Origin: Roseicyclus persicicus
GTDB taxonomy: Bacteria; Pseudomonadota; Alphaproteobacteria; Rhodobacterales; Rhodobacteraceae
Assembly (NCBI RefSeq): GCF_012395815.1
Contig: NZ_JAAZQQ010000001.1
Location: 744,001-808,000, forward strand
Reading direction: 5' to 3'
DNA: 64,000 nt
In this document: positions 1 to 8,954 of the stretch, in pieces
How the letters are laid out: each line of letters opens with the position of its first letter
How positions within the stretch are numbered: the stretch's first letter is position 1
Notes under the pieces: generated by a model
What the model was told of the DNA's origin: nothing
Databases searched by the model: none
What the model saw: only the letters and a program-made list of their open reading frames with translations
Program-made: the position numbers and the translations under genes

Positions 1-249
1 GCTGTCGCCCTCGAAGCCGGTGTAGCGGTCCTTGACGTAGGTGGCGTAGCTGATCTTGGACGTTTCGCCATCGGAAACGATGTCGACGCCCGCCTCCTTC
101 TGTTTCCGCACCGTGTCGTCCACCGCGGCCGTCATGCAGGCATCGAAGGCCGCCGCGTCGTAGGGCTGCCCCTTCTCGCGGGCGAAGATGAAATCCACCA
201 CCTGCTGGCTGCGGGGGAGCGAGCCCACATGGGTCGTCGGAACGGGCAT
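1..249 (-). CDS. MetE-like (cobalamin-independent methionine synthase C-terminal family) protein, partial
   Basis: The 83 N-terminal residues of a protein that runs off the left edge. It opens with MPVPTTHVGSLPR, the Thr-x-Val-Gly-Ser-Leu-Pro-Arg start typical of stand-alone UROD/MetE-like methyltransferases, followed by the family pattern of a long helix and a VDIVSDGE segment (family ExxDGE-type turn). Such stand-alone proteins lack the MetE N-terminal domain and often sit in catabolic clusters, so methionine synthesis is not assured; methyl or alkyl transfer between small molecules is the family theme. It starts 13 bases after the bicupin gene and is the last visible gene of the minus-strand operon that begins with the ABC ATPase at 5433. 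The substrate is unknown. Confidence 0.8.
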   Translation of the reverse strand, partial: MPVPTTHVGSLPRSQQVVDFIFAREKGQPYDAAAFDACMTAAVDDTVRKQKEAGVDIVSDGETSKISYATYVKDRYTGFEGDS

Positions 250-262
250 GGGTCGGGTCCTT

Positions 263-1246
263 TCAGGCGGTCCAGGTGGGGCCGGCGGGGTCGCCGGTGG
301 CCACGACATGGTAGAGCGCGGCCTCGCCGGTCATCGACGGAAACGCCGTGTGGTCGAGATGCTCGGGCACGCTCATGGTGTCGCCGGGGGCCAGCGTCGC
401 CTCGCCGGCGGGGTAGTGGGCGTTGCCCTCCCACACCACGCGCCAGTGGCCCTTGACCGGCATCAGGACCGAGGGGCGGTCGTGGCGGTGCATCTCGGTC
501 GTCGACGAGCCGCGGGTCAGGAACCCCACCTCGAAGCCCGGGCGGTCGCGCAGCATCCCGGTTTCGCCGATCACCAGCACCGGCTTGCGGTCGGACAGCG
601 CCACCATGTCCCAGTAGCGGGCGACGTAGCCGGGGACGACCTCGGCGGTGGTGGGCTCGGGGAAATTGGCCAGCTCCTGCTCGGACAGGAGCGGCATGGG
701 GCCGACGCCGGCGGGCAGGGCCTGCCCCTTCTTGGTGTCGTAGAGCTTGCCCTGTTCCGACAGGACGAGGCCGTGGGCCCTGGCGTCCTCGATCACCTGC
801 GGCGCCCAGATCACGCCGCCGCCCGCGTCGTCGCCGCCGAGGATGGCCATGATCATCCCGTAGTCGTCGCCGATGTTCTCGAAGCCGCGGAAGATGCCGG
901 TGGGGATGTTGAAGATGTCGCCTTCCTCCAGCACCACCTCGCCCGCCTTGCCCCAGCGCCCCCAGAAGAACCGCCAGCGCCCCTTGAGGACGAAGAACAC
1001 CTCGGCCGTGCGGTGCGAATGCAGCGAGTTGCGGCACTTGGGCGGCTGGCCCGCCGCGCCGATGTTGAAGCCGTGCGGGATCGTCAGGTGGACGTGCTGG
1101 TCCGCCGCCTCGGACACGCCGCCGCCGATGATGGTGAAGTTCTCCTTCTGGTCGCTGCCCGGGGTGTGGGCGTCGATGAAGGCGGTGCGGCAGGGCTTGA
1201 GGTCGCCGTAGCGGACGATGCGGGCTTCCATCTCGGGCGGGGTCAT
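263..1246 (-). CDS. bicupin (two cupin domains) protein
   Basis: A protein of 327 residues with two cupin domains. The first carries an HSHRTAEVFFVLKGRWRF segment (metal-binding His residues and the Gly turn); the second carries an EMHRHDRPSVLMPVKG segment. Bicupins include gentisate-type dioxygenases, oxalate decarboxylases and sugar-processing enzymes, so a metal-dependent dioxygenase or isomerase acting on the compound imported by the neighbouring ABC system is possible but unproven. The start ATG at 1246 (MTPPEMEARI) was chosen over an upstream in-frame ATG at 1348 because that one lies inside the palindrome chain and would add 34 arginine-rich residues. It lies downstream of the SnoaL gene across the 150-base palindromic gap. 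Confidence 0.8.
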   Translation of the reverse strand: MTPPEMEARIVRYGDLKPCRTAFIDAHTPGSDQKENFTIIGGGVSEAADQHVHLTIPHGFNIGAAGQPPKCRNSLHSHRTAEVFFVLKGRWRFFWGRWGKAGEVVLEEGDIFNIPTGIFRGFENIGDDYGMIMAILGGDDAGGGVIWAPQVIEDARAHGLVLSEQGKLYDTKKGQALPAGVGPMPLLSEQELANFPEPTTAEVVPGYVARYWDMVALSDRKPVLVIGETGMLRDRPGFEVGFLTRGSSTTEMHRHDRPSVLMPVKGHWRVVWEGNAHYPAGEATLAPGDTMSVPEHLDHTAFPSMTGEAALYHVVATGDPAGPTWTA

Positions 1247-1272
1247 CACACGGGGTCCTTCCTGTGAACGGC

Positions 1273-1369
1273 CGGGGCAAGATCGTTGCAACGATCTTGC
1301 CCCGCGATTTGCAAATCGCGGCCAAGCGGCTTGCAAGCCGCTTCGCAAGGGTCTTGCAAGACCCTTGCG
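1273..1369. repeat. chain of four perfect palindromes, all centred on TTGCAA
   Basis: Four perfect inverted repeats lie end to end in the gap between the bicupin and SnoaL genes: 1273-1304 (32 bp, half-site CGGGGCAAGATCGTTG), 1302-1321 (20 bp, CCGCGATTTG), 1324-1343 (20 bp, AAGCGGCTTG) and 1344-1369 (26 bp, CGCAAGGGTCTTG). None has a spacer, and every centre is TTGCAA. Arms differ between units, so this is not a simple tandem repeat. As RNA they would form a row of hairpins within the operon transcript. There is no T-run, so a classic intrinsic terminator is unlikely. An RNA-stability, termination-by-Rho or protein-binding role is inference. Confidence 0.9.
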
Positions 1370-1399
1370 GCGCCGGGCGGGGCGGGGCGGCGCATTGGC

Positions 1400-2392
1400 T
1401 CAGGCCCCCGCCAGCAGGATCTGTTTCCAGACCGCGGTCTCGTCGAAGAGCGTCCAGTCGCGGCGCAGGGTGATGGGCCCATCGCCCAGCCGTCCGAATT
1501 CCGCGTGGGTGATGCCGAGCACGTAGACCATGGCGCCCGTGGGCGCGCCGAAGCTGCCCCAGCCCGAGTGTTTCCCCCAGAGCGACCAGCGCACCGCGGC
1601 GCGGGGGGGCATGGCGTCGTCCTGCCGGCCGATGACGTGGTGGATCGTGAACTCCGCCTCGGGGAAGGCCGCGCGCAGGCCCATCCAGAACCGGTCGGCG
1701 GCGTCGGTGCCGTGGGTGGTGACCCCGCCCGGGTAATGCAGCGTGCAGGCGCGGTCGTAGACCTCGGGGATGGCGGCCATGTCGGCGCCCATGATCCGGG
1801 TCAGGAGGTCGGCGAGCCGCGCGCCGGCGGGGTCGTCGTTGCCGCGGTCGGTGTAGGGGCCGGGGCGGTCGGTCTCGGGGGTCAGGGGCTTTACGCAAGC
1901 GCCCGGCCCCCCTTCGCGCGCGATCAGGTCGGCGGCGAAGTCCTTCGGCGCCCAGCCCAGCTGCCGCACGATGGCGCCCTGGTCGCGGATCAGCCATTCG
2001 TCGTCGATCACGTTCGCCTTGGCGTGGCAGTCGGCGATGATCCGGTAGGTCAGCCGCCTGCCCGTCGCCGTGCCGTAGACGCCGTCGCCCGCGTGGGTCG
2101 CCATCGACAGGATGCGGTGCGACGACAGCATCCCCGCCTCGGGCGTGCCCGACCAGATCACGTCCTCGCCCAGCAGCACCCGGTCGGGGAACTCGGCCAG
2201 CGTCGCCATCGTGGCGCCGATCACGCCCTGGTTGCCCGTCACCACGGACCCCGGCGACCGCACCACGATGTCGGGGGCGTAGTAGCCGTGCAGCGTGTGG
2301 ATGCCGCGGTCCTCCCAGATCTCCTTGGTGATGCCGAGGATGTAGTCGGGGAAATCGCGGAACTTGGGGTCGAAGCCCTGCATCATGTCCAT
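1400..2392 (-). CDS. SnoaL-like / ester-cyclase family protein (two NTF2-like domains), paralogue 1
   Basis: 330 residues, about twice the length of a single SnoaL/NTF2-like domain, with two such domains in tandem (roughly residues 20-130 and 190-320). The second domain has the typical LHYPGGVTTHGTDAADRFW and TIHHVIGRQDDA segments of SnoaL-like polyketide-cyclase or ester-cyclase proteins. These are small alpha+beta barrels that host varied chemistry (cyclisation, isomerisation, hydration), so the reaction cannot be named. The start overlaps the end of the LacI gene by 10 bp, which indicates translational coupling. It is the most divergent of the three double-domain paralogues in this cluster. 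Confidence 0.75.
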   Translation of the reverse strand: MDMMQGFDPKFRDFPDYILGITKEIWEDRGIHTLHGYYAPDIVVRSPGSVVTGNQGVIGATMATLAEFPDRVLLGEDVIWSGTPEAGMLSSHRILSMATHAGDGVYGTATGRRLTYRIIADCHAKANVIDDEWLIRDQGAIVRQLGWAPKDFAADLIAREGGPGACVKPLTPETDRPGPYTDRGNDDPAGARLADLLTRIMGADMAAIPEVYDRACTLHYPGGVTTHGTDAADRFWMGLRAAFPEAEFTIHHVIGRQDDAMPPRAAVRWSLWGKHSGWGSFGAPTGAMVYVLGITHAEFGRLGDGPITLRRDWTLFDETAVWKQILLAGA

Positions 2393-3399
2393 CCTTGGGG
2401 AATGCGGGCCGAGCCGCGCAGCACCAGCGGCCCCGCGATCTCCACCTTCTCGGTGCCGCGATCGGGGTCGTCGATCTCGGCCAGCAGGGTCGCGACGGTC
2501 GCCTCGACCATCCGGTTCAGCGGCTGGCGCAGCGTGGTCAGGTCATAGGCAGGCCAGGCGGCCATCGGCACGTCGTCGTAGCCCACCACCGACACGTCCT
2601 GCGGCACGCTCAAGCCCAGCTCGAAGCGCAGCACGTCCATCACCGCAAAGGCCATGTGGTCGTTGCCGACGAAGATCGCGTCGGGGGGCGTGGGGCCCGC
2701 CATCAGGGTCCGCGCGGCCTCGGCCGCGGCCTCGCGGGTGTACATGCCGTCGATGACCTGCGGCGCGGGCGCGCCCACCTCCTCCAGCGCGGCGAGGAAC
2801 CCGCGGGTGCGGTCGCGGCCGGTGGACGACCCCTGCCAGCCCGCGATGTGGGCGATGCGGCCATGCCCGCCCGCCAGCAGGAACTCGGCCACCTTGCGCC
2901 CGCCCTCGACGTTGGCCGAGGTGACCGAGGAATGGGCCGTGCCGTCCTGCCCGCGGTTGAACATCACCACCGGGATGCCCAGCGCCGCGCAGCGGTCGGT
3001 CAGGTCCGAGGACATGGCGACCGAGGCGGTGATGATCCCGTCGATCTGGTAGCTCATCAGCTCCTGCATGACGTGGTCGATGCCCTCGGGCGAGTTGCCC
3101 GCCATCAGCAGAAGGATGTGGTAGTCGCGCGCCTGCAGCGCCTGGCTCAGGCGCTCGATCGCGACCGGGTAGAACTGGTTGTCGAGATAGGCGACCACGA
3201 GGGCGATGATCCGGCTCTTGCCGGTGATCATGGCCCGCGCGAGCGAATTCGGTCGGTAGCCCAGCTGCTCGGCGGCGGCGCGCACCTTGGCGATGGTGGT
3301 CTGCGACGCCGAGGCGCCGGAGAACACCCGGCTGACCGCCGACTGGCTGACCCCCGCCAGCCGCGCCACGTCTAGCGAGGTGACCTTGGCGTCGCTCAT
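2383..3399 (-). CDS. LacI-family transcriptional regulator
   Basis: 338 residues, normal for LacI/GalR regulators. The N-terminus has the helix-turn-helix VTSLDVARLAGVSQSAVSRVFSG (about residues 5-27) and the hinge helix region YRPNSLARAMITGKS, followed by a periplasmic-binding-protein-like sensor domain with GIITASVAM and VVGYDDVPMAAW motifs. Start ATG 3399 overlaps the TGA of the upstream SnoaL gene as ATGA. It is co-transcribed with the ABC ATPase and SnoaL genes and most likely binds the paired operators at 5461-5476 and 5585-5600, regulating both arms of the cluster and itself. The effector is probably the imported compound or a derivative. Confidence 0.93.
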   Translation of the reverse strand: MSDAKVTSLDVARLAGVSQSAVSRVFSGASASQTTIAKVRAAAEQLGYRPNSLARAMITGKSRIIALVVAYLDNQFYPVAIERLSQALQARDYHILLLMAGNSPEGIDHVMQELMSYQIDGIITASVAMSSDLTDRCAALGIPVVMFNRGQDGTAHSSVTSANVEGGRKVAEFLLAGGHGRIAHIAGWQGSSTGRDRTRGFLAALEEVGAPAPQVIDGMYTREAAAEAARTLMAGPTPPDAIFVGNDHMAFAVMDVLRFELGLSVPQDVSVVGYDDVPMAAWPAYDLTTLRQPLNRMVEATVATLLAEIDDPDRGTEKVEIAGPLVLRGSARIPQGWT

Positions 3400-4388
3400 G
3401 CCCGCTCCTCCATCCGCGCCAGCACGTCGAGACCGATCTGGTCGCAGAAATCGAGCAGGTCCACCAGCACCCAGTTCTCGCGGATCAGCCCGCCCTCGAC
3501 GCGCCAGAAATCGAGGCTGCGCAGCGTGACCTCGCGCCCCGAGGGCGCAAGGCCCAGGAACCCGCCGCCCCGGTGGGTCAGGCGCATGTTCGGCCAGCCG
3601 GTCTCGGCGACGTAATCGCCCTCGGCGATCCAGTGCGACATCAGGTTGCCCAGCGCGTCGAGCTTGCGGTCGGGAAAGGCGCGCAGGAACGGGATCTGGT
3701 GGTGGCGGCGGAACCCGTCGATGCCGCGCGCGGTGCCGATGCCGGCGGGCCCGTACCAGTTGACGCGCGGGTGCCAGTGCGTCTCCAGACGCATCACCGC
3801 CGGGTCGGGGTCGGCGGGGTGGCGACAGAGGTCGGTCAGCATGTCGACGACGCGGGTCATCGCGGCGCTGCCGTCGCCCGACACCGCCAGCCCGTCGCCC
3901 GACATCGGCCCGGGCGTGGCGAGGTAGGCCCCCAGCTGCGGTGCCAGCGGCCAGGCGCCCGCCTGCATCATCAGCTCGGGGATGTCCCAGATCGCCTGCA
4001 TCTCGGTAACGCGGCCGTCCGCGACGCGGAAATACTCGTGGTAGCGCATGTGCGCGAGCCGCCCGGTGGGCGGGATCCCGAGGAACGGTGCGTCGAAGCG
4101 GCCCATGTAGCTGCCCATGCAGGCGACCCAGTCGGCGCCCTCGGGCGTGGTGCCGGCGACCACGATCATGTCGCGCCGCTCGAGGTCCGGCAGCGCGGCC
4201 ATCAGCGGCCCCAGCGCGACCTCGACCAGCGCGTCGGGCCCGGCCAGGTCGCCGAAGGGGTGGCACAGGTGCAGGACCGCGTCGGGCGCGAACAGCGCGC
4301 GCGCGGCGGCCCGGGCCGCGTCGGGTGTCGCCGTCGCCAGCGCGGTGCGGAACGGGACAATCAGGGATTTCAGCGCGGCGGGGGTCAT
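3396..4388 (-). CDS. SnoaL-like / ester-cyclase family protein (two NTF2-like domains), paralogue 2
   Basis: 330 residues with two NTF2/SnoaL-like domains. It shares with the plus-strand paralogue at 8955-9959 a set of strongly similar blocks: DAPFLGIPPTGRLAHMRYHE in domain 1, WYGPAGIGTARGIDGFRRHH in domain 2, and a closing NWVLVDLL...GLDVLARME. The WxGPAGIG block lies where the ligand pocket mouth would be. The start at 4388 (MTPAALKSL) was preferred over 4448 because the earlier ATG lies inside the ATPase gene and adds an Arg-rich stretch. Four bases separate it from the ATPase stop. The reaction is unknown; it probably acts on the imported substrate. Confidence 0.78.
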   Translation of the reverse strand: MTPAALKSLIVPFRTALATATPDAARAAARALFAPDAVLHLCHPFGDLAGPDALVEVALGPLMAALPDLERRDMIVVAGTTPEGADWVACMGSYMGRFDAPFLGIPPTGRLAHMRYHEYFRVADGRVTEMQAIWDIPELMMQAGAWPLAPQLGAYLATPGPMSGDGLAVSGDGSAAMTRVVDMLTDLCRHPADPDPAVMRLETHWHPRVNWYGPAGIGTARGIDGFRRHHQIPFLRAFPDRKLDALGNLMSHWIAEGDYVAETGWPNMRLTHRGGGFLGLAPSGREVTLRSLDFWRVEGGLIRENWVLVDLLDFCDQIGLDVLARMEERA

Positions 4389-4392
4389 GGCC

Positions 4393-5433
<1,041 letters not shown>

Positions 5434-5460
5434 GGGGACGGCCCCTCCCGCGGGGCTGGA

Positions 5461-5476
5461 TTGCATACGATTTCAT
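5461..5476. promoter_or_regulatory. LacI-type operator, copy A
   Basis: TTGCATACGATTTCAT is, read on the other strand, nearly identical to copy B (TGAAA-A/T-CGTATGCAA, one mismatch in 15). It is an imperfect palindrome around a central CG step, the usual design of LacI-family operators. It lies 28 bp upstream of the ATPase start codon, well placed to block minus-strand transcription. Confidence 0.6.
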
Positions 5477-5584
5477 CGACGCTACCGCCGAATCCGAAAC
5501 GCAGGCAAGCCTTATTTTCAGGAAGTTGCCCTAAGCCAACGCCTCGCGAAAATTCCTTGCCAGACCGGGTATCCTGCCTCAGGA

Positions 5585-5600
5585 TTGAAAACGTATGCAA
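5585..5600. promoter_or_regulatory. LacI-type operator, copy B
   Basis: TTGAAAACGTATGCAA matches its own reverse complement at 12 of 16 positions, with a central ACGT. The centre is 124 bp from that of copy A in the opposite orientation, so the two sites bracket the divergent promoter region and could be bridged by a LacI-type tetramer or repress each arm separately. The intervening DNA is AT-richer than its surroundings, as expected for promoters, although no strong -35/-10 pair could be assigned. Confidence 0.62.
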
Positions 5601-5718
5601 GCCGGGTGCGATTCGCAGCCGCCCGGGGCGCAGCACACCGGCGAACAAGATGCGCGGCATGTCGCAGCGGGCCCGGGGCCCGGCGCAGGCCGCGACGACA
5701 ACAGGGAGCTATGCAGCC

Positions 5719-6957
5719 ATGTCCTTCCCCCGCCTGACGACCCTGACCGCGGTCGCCACGATCCTCGGCGCCAGCGCCGCGATGGCCGATTGCGGCATCG
5801 CCTCGGGCCGCGTCGCGATCCTCTCCAACGACTTCCCGGCGCTGCAGGCGATGGCCGCGGCCGCCGCCGAATGCGCCAGCGCGACGGTCACGGTCACCGC
5901 GAACCAGACCACCGAACACCGCGACATCCAGGTCGCGGCGCTGACCGCGAACCCGGCCGAATACACCTCGGCCGTGGTCGCCAACTCGTCGATCGTGCCG
6001 CTGATGAACGCCGGCCTGATCCGCCCGCTGGACGACCTGATCGCCCAGTACGCCCCCGACCTGCCGCAGCTGAACCGCATCACCATCGACGGGCAGACCA
6101 TGGCCGTGGCCTTCATGGCCAACGCCCAGCATCTGTACCTGCGCGAGGACGTGCTGGCGCAGGTCGGCGCCGAGGCCCCCGCCACCTACGAAGAGGTGCT
6201 CGAGGTGCTGGCCGCGATCCGCGAGGCCGGCATCATGGAGCATCCCTTCGCCATGAACACCGGCGCGGGCTGGAACCTGGGCGAGGAATTCGTGAACATG
6301 TACCTCGGCCACGGCGGCGACCTGTTCGAGCCCGGCACGGCCAACCCCTCGATCAACAACGAGACCGGCGTCGCCACGCTGGAGATGCTGGCGGCGCTGA
6401 ACGCCTATGCCAACCCCGACTTCCTGACCTTCGACAGCAACGCCACGCAGGCGCTGTGGGAATCGGGCCAGATCGCGGTGGGCTACATGTGGGGCTCGCG
6501 CGCGGCCGGCATCCTCGACGCCGAGAACTCCACGCCCGAGATCACCGGCGCGACGGCGCTGGCGGCGGCGCCCACCGTGGGCGGCGGCACGGTCCCGGCC
6601 TCGACCCTGTGGTGGGACGGCTTCACCATTGCGGCCAACATCTCGGACGAGGACGCGGCGGCGACCTTCCAGGCGCTGATGCACGGCCTGCGCCCCGAGG
6701 TCATCACCGCCAACAACGACGCGGCGGTCTGGCTGATGCCGGGCTTCACCCCCGGCGCCTCGGCCGAGGGCGTGTCGGCCACCGCCAATGCCGGCGCGCG
6801 GCCCTACCCGATGCTGCCCTACGCGGGTCTGCTGCACACCGCGCTGGGCAACGAGCTTGCCGCCTTCCTGCAGGGCCAGGAAAGCGCCGAGCAGGCCCTG
6901 GCCGATGTCGAGGCCGCCTACATCGCGGCCGCCCGCGAGCAGGGCTTCCTGCAGTAA
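5719..6957 (+). CDS. extracellular solute-binding protein, family 1 (CUT1 type)
   Basis: 412 residues with a signal peptide (MSFPRLTTLTAVATILGASAAMA, cut after about residue 23). The mature part has the family-1 solute-binding fold of sugar and polyol importers: NQTTEHRDIQVAAL, PATYEEVLEVLAAIREAG, GYMWGSRAAG and WWDGFTIAANISD segments. It delivers substrate in the periplasm to the permeases encoded just downstream. GGGAG lies 10 bases before ATG 5719. Two cysteines flank the N-terminal region (DCGIAS, AAECAS) and may form a disulfide. It is the first gene of the plus arm, downstream of operator copy B. The ligand cannot be deduced from sequence. Confidence 0.9.
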   Translation: MSFPRLTTLTAVATILGASAAMADCGIASGRVAILSNDFPALQAMAAAAAECASATVTVTANQTTEHRDIQVAALTANPAEYTSAVVANSSIVPLMNAGLIRPLDDLIAQYAPDLPQLNRITIDGQTMAVAFMANAQHLYLREDVLAQVGAEAPATYEEVLEVLAAIREAGIMEHPFAMNTGAGWNLGEEFVNMYLGHGGDLFEPGTANPSINNETGVATLEMLAALNAYANPDFLTFDSNATQALWESGQIAVGYMWGSRAAGILDAENSTPEITGATALAAAPTVGGGTVPASTLWWDGFTIAANISDEDAAATFQALMHGLRPEVITANNDAAVWLMPGFTPGASAEGVSATANAGARPYPMLPYAGLLHTALGNELAAFLQGQESAEQALADVEAAYIAAAREQGFLQ

Positions 6958-6969
6958 CAGCGGACCCCG

Positions 6970-6997
6970 GGCGCGGCGGCATCTCCGCCGCCGCGCC
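6970..6997 (+). terminator. GC hairpin between solute-binding protein and permease genes
   Basis: GGCGCGGCGG (6970-6979) pairs perfectly with CCGCCGCGCC (6988-6997) over an 8-base loop. There is no T-run, so it is more likely to protect the 3' end of the binding-protein message, or to thin transcription into the permeases, than to stop it fully. Confidence 0.5.
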
Positions 6998-7022
6998 TGT
7001 GCCCCGTGCCGGACCCCGCCCG

Positions 7023-8051
7023 ATGCCGCATCGCACCTTCCTCTGGTTCATCCTGCCCTCGCTGACCGCGATGATCCTGTTCATCGCGCTGCCGATCGTG
7101 TCGGTGGTGATCCAGTCGCTGCATGTCGAGCACGAGCAGGTGCTGGTGACGGTGGAAAACTGCGGCCCCTTCGGCTGCACCGAGGAAACTCGGGTCGACC
7201 GCGCCGCGACCGAGGCGCTGCGCGAGGCCCAGCCGCTGGGCCGGTTCAACGGGCTCGGCACCTACCTCGACCGCCGCCACCTCGCCACCGCCGAGGTGGC
7301 CGAGGCCTGGCGCAGCAGCGAGACGATGGGCCAGTTCTGGGGCCGGCTGATGAACCTGCCCTTCTACAAGGCGCTGGCCTTCACGCTGGCCTACACCTTC
7401 ATCGTGACACCGCTGGTGCTGGTCCTGGGCCTCGCCATCGCGCTGGGGGTGAACGGGCTGCCGCGGCTGATGCGGGGGCCCACGATCTTCTTCTCGCTGC
7501 TGCCGATGATCGTCACGCCGCTGATCGGGTCGCTGGTGTTGTTCTGGATGATCGACGCCGACGGCGTGATCGGCGCGACGCTGGCGCGGCTGTTCGACGA
7601 TCCGAACCTGTCGCTCAAGGCGTCGCCGACGCTGACCTGGATCACCATCTTCGTCTACGGCGTGTGGCACTCGGCGCCCTTCGCCTTCATCGTGTTCTAC
7701 GCGGGCCTCCAGACCGTCCCCGAAGAGACGCTCGAGGCCGCCATGATCGACGGCGCCAACCGCTGGGAGCGGATCCGCTACGTCGTCATCCCGCACCTGA
7801 TGCCGCTGGCCGTGTTCATCACGCTGATGCAGCTGATGGACAATTTCCGCGTGTTCGAGCCCATCGTCGGCTTCCAGGCCCAGGCCAGCGCGACCTCGCT
7901 CAGCTACATCATCTATTCCGACCTGCGCGGCGACGTGCAGCAGTTCGGCTCGGCCGCGGCGACCAGCGTGCTGACCATCCTCGGCGTCGCCATCCTGCTC
8001 GCCCCGGTGCTTGTGCGCACCTGGCGCGACTTCAACCGGAAAAGGGCCTGA
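7023..8051 (+). CDS. ABC transporter permease, MalF/UgpA type
   Basis: 342 residues with about six membrane helices and the inner-membrane-component EAA loop EAAMIDGANRWERIRYVVIPHLMP, which contacts the ATPase. An unusual hydrophilic insert of about 75 residues (residues 35-110, including a CGPFGC pair of cysteines) lies between helix 1 and helix 2 and would be periplasmic. It follows the solute-binding protein by 65 bases across a hairpin and precedes the second permease by 4 bases. With the MalG-type partner it forms the CUT1 membrane channel for the unknown substrate of the cluster. Confidence 0.9.
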   Translation: MPHRTFLWFILPSLTAMILFIALPIVSVVIQSLHVEHEQVLVTVENCGPFGCTEETRVDRAATEALREAQPLGRFNGLGTYLDRRHLATAEVAEAWRSSETMGQFWGRLMNLPFYKALAFTLAYTFIVTPLVLVLGLAIALGVNGLPRLMRGPTIFFSLLPMIVTPLIGSLVLFWMIDADGVIGATLARLFDDPNLSLKASPTLTWITIFVYGVWHSAPFAFIVFYAGLQTVPEETLEAAMIDGANRWERIRYVVIPHLMPLAVFITLMQLMDNFRVFEPIVGFQAQASATSLSYIIYSDLRGDVQQFGSAAATSVLTILGVAILLAPVLVRTWRDFNRKRA

Positions 8052-8055
8052 GACC

Positions 8056-8931
8056 ATGGGCGCGTCCCGCCGCTCCACCGCCCTTGTCGTGATCTCCACC
8101 GCGCTGGTGGCGCTCTGGGTGATCCTGGCGGCCTTCCCCTTCCTCTGGACGCTCTGGGGGTCGTTCAAGGTGCAGGGCGATTTCTTCTCCCGCTCCGACT
8201 GGATGAACGCGCTGACCGGGCCCCTGACGCAGGAGCAGACGGGCGGCGCCTTCACCGGGCAGGGCTACTGGGGCGCCTGGGTCGAAAGCGGGTTCTGGCG
8301 CAACGTCGTGAACACCGGGATCGTGGTGGTCTGCACGGTGGTGATCTCGCTCACGCTGGGCACCCTTGGTGGCTACGCGCTGGCGCGGTCGGGGTTCCGC
8401 TATGCCTTCTGGCTCCTGATGATCGCGCTGGTGTTCCGGGCGATGCCGCACATCACGCTGGTGTCGGGCTACCTCTTGCCGTTCTTCGAGTGGAACCTCT
8501 GGGGCCACCTGCCGACCGCGATCATCGTGCTGGTCGCCATCAACCAGCCCTTCACGCTGTGGATGCTGCACAGCTTCTTTCTGAACATCCCCAAGGACCT
8601 GGACGAAAGCGCCATGGTCGACGGCTGCACGCGGTTCCAGGCGTTCCGGCATGTCATCATGCCGGTGATGTGGCCGGGGGTCATCACCACGGGGCTGTTC
8701 AGCTTCCTGCTTGCCTACAACGACTTCGCGGTGACGGCGATGCTCCTGTCCTCGGAGAACCAGACCATGGTGCCGCGCATCGCATCCTTCCTCGGGTCGG
8801 TGCAGCAGGAGGGCAACGTGATGTTCGCCGTCGCCGCCGTGGTCTCTGCCACCGCGCCCTTGTTCGTGCTGATCCTGTTCTTCCAGCGCCAGATCGTGTC
8901 AGGTCTGACGGCGGGGGCCGTGAAGGGCTGA
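8056..8931 (+). CDS. ABC transporter permease, MalG/UgpE type
   Basis: 291 residues with about six membrane helices and the EAA loop DESAMVDGCTRFQAFRHVIMP, typical of the second CUT1 permease. A periplasmic loop (about residues 45-80) follows helix 1. The start ATG 8056 (MGASRRST) was chosen over 8011 because the latter lies inside the upstream permease gene. The 4-base gap to that gene implies co-translation. It works with the permease at 7023-8051, the binding protein at 5719-6957 and the ATPase encoded divergently. Confidence 0.9.
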   Translation: MGASRRSTALVVISTALVALWVILAAFPFLWTLWGSFKVQGDFFSRSDWMNALTGPLTQEQTGGAFTGQGYWGAWVESGFWRNVVNTGIVVVCTVVISLTLGTLGGYALARSGFRYAFWLLMIALVFRAMPHITLVSGYLLPFFEWNLWGHLPTAIIVLVAINQPFTLWMLHSFFLNIPKDLDESAMVDGCTRFQAFRHVIMPVMWPGVITTGLFSFLLAYNDFAVTAMLLSSENQTMVPRIASFLGSVQQEGNVMFAVAAVVSATAPLFVLILFFQRQIVSGLTAGAVKG

Positions 8932-8954
8932 TCCGACATCCCATGGGGACCGAC

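Noticed and set aside
1273-1369. CRISPR array at the palindrome chain
   Set aside because: Units differ in sequence, abut without spacers and have no cas genes nearby; they are palindromes rather than direct repeats.
132-1997. Long antisense and out-of-frame open frames, such as 132-1997 on the minus strand across the bicupin and SnoaL genes
   Set aside because: Very GC-rich DNA leaves few stops in wrong frames. These frames give Arg/Ala/Gly/Pro-rich sequence with no domain, while the chosen frames have clear family motifs.
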